Shown: piece after piece, positions 7,801 through 11,790 of the stretch
Layout of the letters: every line of letters begins with the position of its first letter
Position numbering within the stretch: position 1 is the stretch's first letter
Source: an uncultured Spirochaetia bacterium
GTDB taxonomy: Bacteria > Spirochaetota > UBA4802 > JAGODF01
Assembly (NCBI GenBank): GCA_937967705.1
Contig: CALCJG010000145.1
Coordinates: 1 to 11,790 of the forward strand
Direction: 5' to 3'
Length of the DNA: 11,790 nucleotides
Made by a program: the position numbers and the translations under genes
Notes under the pieces: generated by a model
Told to the model about the DNA's origin: nothing
Database searches by the model: none
Seen by the model: only the letters and a program-made list of their open reading frames with translations

Positions 7801-7837
7801 GGAGCGCAAAACGAAGCCGGGTGCAAAGCCTGATCAT
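4835..7837 (-). CDS. Hybrid sensor histidine kinase: SBP_bac_3 sensor, GAF, PAS, HisKA, HATPase, receiver
   Basis: 1000 residues. Membrane sensor kinase that would autophosphorylate on histidine and pass phosphate to its own receiver. Order: signal peptide or membrane anchor (about 5-25). Periplasmic solute-binding-like domain (about 34-253) beginning LIAGINRDYPPFEF and including EPDGFDVEL (55-63) and SRQRAGKFDFS (103-113). Membrane helix (about 268-288), then a charged helical linker (290-325). GAF domain (about 326-485). PAS domain (about 495-618) with ADGVIATD and VLVFTDITEDR. HisKA with GGIAHDFNN (638-646), phosphoacceptor His642. HATPase with N box (QNLIINATQAM, Asn752), DEGKGI (792-797), FDPYFTT (806-812) and GSGLGLTTA (816-824). 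Receiver (about 876-995) with acidic DDD (881-883), phosphoacceptor Asp930 in VIMDLTVP, Ser959 and Lys981 in VPKPF. The BvgS/EvgS-like sensor-first plan lacks an HPt domain, and no separate HPt or regulator lies nearby. It starts at ATG 7835-7837, 103 bp after coaX. The ligand is unknown. Confidence 0.94.
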   Translation of the reverse strand: MIRLCTRLRFALLVFVMLGGALKAGPVLTHGRSKPLIAGINRDYPPFEFINSRGEPDGFDVELVQAVAAASGLEIRFRPDVWSSVRDSLASGKADLLAGMLYSRQRAGKFDFSLPHTLVNYSLFFRSGDKILRDEKDLKGKRILVERDSLMHDYMRQREFPSELIPVDSEPEALRLLSSGSQDGAIAPYIYGRYIVRTSKLENIDTSGVPLKTLELCFAVRKGDKKLLSLLNDGLSAVKASGRYRQIYDKWFGVLEPRGMSSGTVQKYLLIVVIPLLTLIFFGALWTWSLRKQVRARTEEIGNELVIKRKIEATLRHRLELENLITGISTRFISLPADKIPLAMEQALQELGRFMGIQRSYLFVLNDAKDMVEDVLEWCEEGVRRVLGDFKGTPFNQYPWFNERILHQLVVHIPCVKDLPEEAAKERDVWNREGVQSLLCVPIVYTGCLRGFIGFDSIRREMFWDEQDIRLLRMMGDVLSAALARKKSEEVLFTEKERLAVTLRSIADGVIATDTAGRIVLFNRAAEKITGWKADEAVGRPLGEVYYVVREGARRQGSYAGIGDPGEGFLPAGSSINSLLVSRTGEEKIVNDIAAPILDSSSRIVGVVLVFTDITEDRRIDEEIQKAQRLESIGLLAGGIAHDFNNFLTIILGNISLAKKYFGETDDLYRLLSSAEKATLRSRDLTRQLLTFSKGGTPMKHIASINEVIDESVRFAMAGSSIKCDIQVPDDLWPVEIDTGQMDQVIQNLIINATQAMPEGGSIRIRGENQILPADNPLCMPGGKYVRVQVEDEGKGIEPALLNKIFDPYFTTKNKGSGLGLTTAYSIVKQHEGFLFVDSEVERGSVFTIYLPASRETVLVPSSLEEKDLRDGAGGRILLMDDDENIRKITRMLLENLGYRITTTADGAGALELYHRAREEGDPFDAVIMDLTVPGGMGGKECIKRLLVYDPGARAIVVSGYSNDPIMADYGKYGFRAVVPKPFKVHDLALTINRVIKGEG

Positions 7838-7940
7838 GCCCTGATCACTCCCCCGGAGAGAGACCGATGTGTTGAAAGACAGGAGCTGTTTTCCAGACCT
7901 CCCGTGTGGCAGGAGGGGGAAGAAATCTCTGAATTCAAGC
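7838..7940. other. coaX-kinase intergenic gap
   Basis: 103 bp. It contains a 5 bp inverted repeat (CCTCC/GGAGG) without a U tract and no recognisable -35/-10 pair. The kinase is therefore probably cotranscribed with coaX, though a weak promoter cannot be excluded. Confidence 0.4.
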
Positions 7941-8723
7941 CTATTCCCTGTTCAGATCGTAGATATACCGGATTCCTTTCATGGTGAGAAGGGGATCCAC
8001 AGTGTTTTCAATGGCGATATTATCACCGATTATATCGCAAAATCCCCCTGTAATAAGAATAAAAAAGTTCCTTTGATAAAATTCGTTAATCCTTCGGATC
8101 ATCCCCTCCACCATGGAAACCCAGCCGTAAAAAAAACCGGAGGTGATGGCATCCACGGTATTGCGGGCAATCAGGGACGGCGGTTTTTGAAAGGAGACAC
8201 GCATCAGCTTGGAGGTCTTCCCGGCCAGGGCCTCGATGGCGGTACCGGCCCCGGGCCCTATAATGCCTCCGTCGAACCGGCTCCCATCCAGCAGGACGCA
8301 GTAGGTTACCGCCGTACCCAGGTCGATGATGAGACAATCGCCCCCGTACTCCCGGCAGGCCGCCTCGGCATTAACGATGCGGTCCGCCCCCAGCTGATCC
8401 GGGTTGTCATAATTCAGCGCGATGCTCAGCCTCGACCGGCCCGTGATCTCCAGGGCGTCCCGGCGAAAAAACTTTCTGCTCATGCGGTGATAGACGCCGT
8501 TGACTTCCGGCACGACGCTGGAGAAGGCCAGCCCTTCCACGGGGGGCAGGACCCCTCCGTTGTCCTGGGACAGCCTGAGAAAGCCGGAAACCATAAGGCC
8601 CAGCTCGTCGGTGGTAACGGATCGTTCCGTTCGGAATCGGTAGGTCGCGCGGGGCACTGCCCCCGCTCCTTCGTAGAGGCCCATCAAGGTATTGGTATTG
8701 CCGATGTCGAAACCCAGGATCAT
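7941..8723 (-). CDS. coaX: Type III pantothenate kinase
   Basis: 260 residues. Cytoplasmic ATP-dependent phosphorylation of pantothenate, the first step of coenzyme A synthesis. It belongs to the ASKHA-fold CoaX family, which is not feedback-inhibited by CoA and needs a monovalent cation. Visible motifs: FDIGNTNT (5-12), the phosphate-binding loop with Asp6; LGADRIVNA (111-119), with the probable catalytic base Asp114; IDLGTAVTY (133-141); GGIIGPG (152-158); ARNTVDAITSG (186-196); and ITGGF (224-228). Length is typical (about 255-260). The ATG at 8721-8723 is the only sensible start because Asp6 must lie near the N-terminus, yet no clear Shine-Dalgarno precedes it. It lies 30 bp after the HEAT gene, so translation may depend on that gene. 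In many bacteria coaX sits beside birA; that link is absent here. Confidence 0.95.
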   Translation of the reverse strand: MILGFDIGNTNTLMGLYEGAGAVPRATYRFRTERSVTTDELGLMVSGFLRLSQDNGGVLPPVEGLAFSSVVPEVNGVYHRMSRKFFRRDALEITGRSRLSIALNYDNPDQLGADRIVNAEAACREYGGDCLIIDLGTAVTYCVLLDGSRFDGGIIGPGAGTAIEALAGKTSKLMRVSFQKPPSLIARNTVDAITSGFFYGWVSMVEGMIRRINEFYQRNFFILITGGFCDIIGDNIAIENTVDPLLTMKGIRYIYDLNRE

Positions 8724-8753
8724 CGAGAGGGAATGCCCTGCGGGCGGATGCCG

Positions 8754-9782
8754 TCAGCCCAGATCCGAAGCCCGTTCCAGACGGTTTTTCAGGGAGTAGT
8801 AGGATCGTTCCGCCTCCTGGCGGACGTTTTTATTGTTGTCCTTCATGGCTTTCTCTATGCCGCTCAGGGAACGGGGATCGAAGATTTTCTCCAGTGCCCG
8901 GACTACCTCGATGCGGACATCGTAGTAGGGATCATCCAGCAGCTTGAGCACGCTGTCCAGACCGCCCTTGTCCCGCATGATACCAATGGACCGTGCGGAT
9001 TCCAGCCGGATGTTCTTGTACTCGTCGGTACAGGCCTTCATCAGGAGGGGCAGGCCTTCGCGAATCTTGTGGTTGCCGATCTGCTTGACCGTCTCCCTGC
9101 GCACGGCTTCCCCCTCGGTCATTCTCTTGACCAGGAGCATGAAGGGAGCGTCGCTTATGGCGTTGACGGCCTTTTCGGTCCCAATGGCTTTCAGGGCATC
9201 GTGGGCGGCCTTGCGCACGTCCACGCTGTTGTCAATGAGGGAGCCTATCAGTGCGTCCACGGAACCCGGATCGGCGATCTCCCCCAGGGCCTTGACCGCT
9301 TCGGTCCTGACCTGGGAACTGCGGTCATCCAGTTTGTCCACCAGATGCTTGACTGAGTATTTGTCCTTGATGGCTCCCATGGTGCGCATGGCCTCGATGC
9401 GGATGATCATTTTGTTGTCGTTGAGGGCCAGAAAGATCAGCTGGGAGATGTCATCATCCCTGATGACTCCCCGGCCGGCAATCACACGCAGGGCCTCTAT
9501 CTTCTCCCGCTGCGTCCCCGAGAGGATAATGGTCCGCATATTTTCTATGATGCTCTTGTCGCCCAGCTCCCCGAACTTCAGGGTAGCCACCGCCCGGACC
9601 TTGGGATCGGGATCGTTTAACAGGGTCTTCAGCTTCTGTATTACGTTCTCCTCCCGGCTCCTGGCCAGGGCCAGCAGCGCGTTCAGGCGCACACCCGGTT
9701 TGCGGTGCTTCAGCAGCTTTACAAGACCCTCGATATCGTTATTGTCGACCAGCTTATCTATATTTGGCGTAAATAGACCCAT
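8754..9782 (-). CDS. HEAT-repeat protein of unknown function
   Basis: 342 residues made almost entirely of tandem helical repeats of about 27-33 residues. I count about ten HEAT/PBS-lyase-type units, starting near 17, 47, 78, 113, 143, 174, 213, 243, 275 and 305. Each shows the pattern of a short helix, then D-P/N and VR, then an Ala-rich second helix; examples are DPDPKVRAVATL (57-68), SSQVRTEAVKALGEIADP (155-172) and DPYYDVRIEVVRALEKI (284-300). Clear signal peptide, membrane segment and catalytic motif are all absent, so a cytoplasmic protein-binding scaffold is the likely role. The phycobilin-lyase relatives of this repeat give the family its name, but nothing here suggests pigment chemistry. 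The N-terminal 16 residues (MGLFTPNIDKLVDNND) are non-repeat. The start ATG at 9780-9782 has TAAGG a few bases upstream. It has its own candidate promoter and precedes coaX by 30 bp. Confidence 0.88.
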   Translation of the reverse strand: MGLFTPNIDKLVDNNDIEGLVKLLKHRKPGVRLNALLALARSREENVIQKLKTLLNDPDPKVRAVATLKFGELGDKSIIENMRTIILSGTQREKIEALRVIAGRGVIRDDDISQLIFLALNDNKMIIRIEAMRTMGAIKDKYSVKHLVDKLDDRSSQVRTEAVKALGEIADPGSVDALIGSLIDNSVDVRKAAHDALKAIGTEKAVNAISDAPFMLLVKRMTEGEAVRRETVKQIGNHKIREGLPLLMKACTDEYKNIRLESARSIGIMRDKGGLDSVLKLLDDPYYDVRIEVVRALEKIFDPRSLSGIEKAMKDNNKNVRQEAERSYYSLKNRLERASDLG

Positions 9783-9808
9783 ATGCCTTACCGTTTATCA
9801 TTAAAATT

Positions 9809-9853
9809 ATTATATCCTACAATCATTATTCTACCATAGGATGAGAAAGTCAA
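9809..9853 (-). promoter_or_regulatory. Candidate promoter of the HEAT-coaX unit
   Basis: Minus strand: TTGACT (9848-9853) is followed after 17 bases by AATAAT (9825-9830), each 5 of 6 to consensus. A perfect TATAAT lies further downstream (9809-9814) but has no matching -35. A 6-base inverted repeat, ATCCTA (9814-9819) and TAGGAT (9837-9842), brackets the -10 region and could be an operator. The surrounding stretch is very AT-rich, as expected of a promoter. Confidence 0.5.
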
Positions 9854-9952
9854 TAATATATTCTTTAGTATTGTCCCGATCCAGGGGCATTTTTATTCTC
9901 CCTTCTCCCTGAGGGGTTCAAAAGGGGCAAAAGGCGGGTCTGCGGGGGCGAT

Positions 9953-11773
9953 TCAGGCCTTCATCCGGAAATCGCCGATACGCTTGATCAGGCCTTCAGT
10001 TTCCATGCGGTTGAGCAGGGGGATGATATACTTCCGGGACAGGGTCGTAGCCTCCTTGGCCTCGGGAACGCTGATCCTGTCCCGTTCGCCGAAGAGGGCC
10101 ATGACGCGTTGTTTCATATCCTCATAAATTTCCCGGTGATAGAGGATGTTGCCGTCCAGGCTGATGAGGAAACCCAGCCTGACCAGGTCCCGAAGGTCAT
10201 TTTTCAGAGAGTCCTCTTTTACGGCGCTCATCTCCATCCCCTCCCCCTCCTTCTCGAGAAGCGTTTTCAGGGCCTTCTTCTTGGGACCGCTCAGGGTCTC
10301 CTCGGTTATGGAATCCCCAGCAAAGTATCGGCCGTCCTTCTCCAGGATCTTGCCCCCGGCCAGGACGCCGGGCATGAGGATGCGGGCGATCTCCTGATCC
10401 GCACCGCTGGCGTCGGCGATCTCCCGGAGGTTGAGCCCCACTCCGGCACCGATGACCTTCGCCATCCGCTCCCGCAGTTCCCCGTGAAATTCCGTACTCA
10501 GGAGGTACTCTCCCGAACGCACCGCCGTGCCCTCCTCCAGGAGCAGCGCCGCGGTCTTCTGCAGGGTGCGCAGGGGATCGGGAAACATGCGGAAGAGATC
10601 CTCCTCCCGGAGATATCCCCGGCAATTCAGGTTGAATACCATGATCTCCCGGAGGTCGAAGTTTCCGAACCGGGCCAGATGGGCCCTGATGATCTTCTTC
10701 CTTGCGGGATCGTATCCGGCCATCAGAACCTTCCCGCCGCCGATGATGCGGTAACCCCCCGGATGGGTGATTATAAAGGGCTCCCCGGGATAGAACCACC
10801 AGGGCTCGTCGAGACGCAGACGGGCCGTGAAGATGAAATCCTCCGGCCTCTCGCCGGAGAGGAGTATCAGCCTGGCCTTGAGCCCGTAGGTTCCGACAAG
10901 CAGCTCGATCCCGAGATTGTTCTTGATCTCTCCCTTCTTCTCCAGAAGCTGCACCCTCACGATAAGATCCCCTGAAGGAGTAAAGAAATTGTCCCGCGCT
11001 ACGATGTAGCCCCGGCCAACCTCCTCTGCGGAAATCCCCGCCAGGTTGAGGGCAGTTCGCTGCGAGGGGGTCCCCTCCGGAGCTTCCTGATGATGGCTCT
11101 CGATCTTCTTGATCCGCACCTCACGGTTCAGGGGAAGGAGGAACACCTGATCGTCCTCGTGGAAACGGCCGTTTTTCAGAGTGCCGGTTATCACCGTACC
11201 ATAACCCTTGGAAACGAAGACACGGTCCACGAAGAGATAGGGCTTCTGGGCGTCGGACGCCCGCGCGAGCCTGCGGAGGTTGACAACGATCGCCTCCCTC
11301 AGATCTTCGATCCCCTCGCCGGTTCTGGAAGAGACGCGGATCAGATCACACCCCTCGTAGGGAGTTCCCGCCAGCCGTTCACGCACCTCCAGGGAAACCA
11401 TCTCGATCATCTCCTCGTCCGCCAGGTCGGTCTTGTTGAGGACGGCGATGATCCGCTCCACCCCCAGCAGCTGCAGCACGCGGAAGTGATCCTCCGTCTG
11501 GGGCATCCATCCGTCGTCCACGGCAATGACCAGGAGGGCCAGGTCTATCCCCCAGGCGCCCACCACCATGTTGCGGATGAATCGCTCGTGGCCCGGCACG
11601 TCGATGATGCTGACGGTTCCGAAACGGGGGTAGTCGATCTGGGCAAAGCCGATGTCGATGGTCATCTCCCGGGCCTTCTCCTCCGGAAGCCTGTCGCAGT
11701 CGATCCCGGTCAGGGCCCTTATGAGGGAGGTCTTGCCGTGATCGATATGCCCCGATGTTCCGACGATATACAT
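9953..11773 (-). CDS. selB: Selenocysteine-specific elongation factor SelB
   Basis: 606 residues, close to E. coli SelB (614). GTPase that carries Sec-tRNA(Sec) to the ribosome and binds the SECIS hairpin of selenoprotein mRNAs, so that UGA is read as selenocysteine. The GTPase domain (about 1-170) has G1 GHIDHGKTS (8-16), the switch I region with PEEKAREMTIDIGFA (30-44), G3 DVPGHERF (58-65), G4 NKTD (113-116) and G5-like SSR (148-150). EF-Tu-like beta domains follow (about 175-345; DRVFVSKGYGTVITGTL, 183-199, is the SelB domain II signature). The C-terminus (about 370-606) is a string of winged helices for RNA binding. It ends in SRKYIIPLLNRMETEG (579-594), the family pattern of the last wing. 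The start ATG at 11771-11773 has GAGGAA upstream. The gene is complete. selA or selD often precede selB; the window ends 17 bp upstream, so this cannot be checked. SelB implies selenoproteins elsewhere in the genome. Confidence 0.97.
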   Translation of the reverse strand: MYIVGTSGHIDHGKTSLIRALTGIDCDRLPEEKAREMTIDIGFAQIDYPRFGTVSIIDVPGHERFIRNMVVGAWGIDLALLVIAVDDGWMPQTEDHFRVLQLLGVERIIAVLNKTDLADEEMIEMVSLEVRERLAGTPYEGCDLIRVSSRTGEGIEDLREAIVVNLRRLARASDAQKPYLFVDRVFVSKGYGTVITGTLKNGRFHEDDQVFLLPLNREVRIKKIESHHQEAPEGTPSQRTALNLAGISAEEVGRGYIVARDNFFTPSGDLIVRVQLLEKKGEIKNNLGIELLVGTYGLKARLILLSGERPEDFIFTARLRLDEPWWFYPGEPFIITHPGGYRIIGGGKVLMAGYDPARKKIIRAHLARFGNFDLREIMVFNLNCRGYLREEDLFRMFPDPLRTLQKTAALLLEEGTAVRSGEYLLSTEFHGELRERMAKVIGAGVGLNLREIADASGADQEIARILMPGVLAGGKILEKDGRYFAGDSITEETLSGPKKKALKTLLEKEGEGMEMSAVKEDSLKNDLRDLVRLGFLISLDGNILYHREIYEDMKQRVMALFGERDRISVPEAKEATTLSRKYIIPLLNRMETEGLIKRIGDFRMKA

Positions 11774-11790
11774 GCGCGCTTCCTCAGGCT

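Noticed and set aside
7869..9804. Plus-strand frames of 495 and 286 codons
   Set aside because: Antisense to coaX and the HEAT gene; no conserved motifs, rich in Gly/His/Gln or Ser as expected of reverse reading.
10109..10975. 288-codon plus-strand frame
   Set aside because: Antisense to selB, which is complete and well conserved.
53..11790. Mobile elements, CRISPR arrays, tRNA or rRNA genes
   Set aside because: No spaced direct repeats, transposase or integrase-like protein, tRNA-like fold or rRNA signature was seen while reading the intergenic regions.

Overview
All eight genes in this window lie on the minus strand, so the layout below runs from the right edge leftward, in the direction of transcription. 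Gene content is housekeeping and sensory: selenocysteine translation, coenzyme A synthesis, Fe-S cluster assembly, signal transduction, chemotaxis and ammonium uptake. This suggests a free-living, probably anaerobic bacterium. Full-length NifU/NifS, SelB, type III pantothenate kinase and a six-pass chemoreceptor would suit a deltaproteobacterium-like or spirochaete-like lineage, but nothing here fixes the taxon. I see no transposon, integrase, phage gene, CRISPR array, tRNA or rRNA.

Right part (11773 to 7941): selB, the selenocysteine-specific elongation factor, is followed after 170 bp by a HEAT-repeat protein of unknown role. coaX (type III pantothenate kinase) follows 30 bp later. The HEAT gene has its own candidate promoter, so HEAT-coaX is probably a transcription unit. 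It may extend into the next gene across a 103 bp gap that has no clear promoter or terminator.

Middle (7837 to 2575): a 1000-residue membrane hybrid histidine kinase carries a periplasmic solute-binding-like sensor, GAF, PAS, kinase core and receiver. A terminator-like hairpin separates it from nifU. nifU and nifS are tightly coupled, with the nifS ribosome binding site overlapping the nifU stop. They form a scaffold plus cysteine desulfurase pair for Fe-S clusters. No nitrogenase genes are visible, so a general Fe-S role is at least as likely as a nitrogenase-specific one.

Left part (2373 to 1): a chemoreceptor with a six-helix membrane domain and no HAMP domain, then a 353 bp gap, then the start of an ammonium transporter (amt). 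The amt gene has a near-consensus sigma70-type promoter and a strong ribosome binding site. It is cut off because bases 1-52 are not genomic: they are Illumina P5/TruSeq adapter sequence left on the contig end.

The points most worth a second look are the adapter contamination, the hairpin in the nifU leader, the altered ligand-binding position in the kinase sensor, a possible 54-residue membrane peptide overlapping the nifS end, and the HAMP-less chemoreceptor. I found no convincing undescribed multi-gene system.
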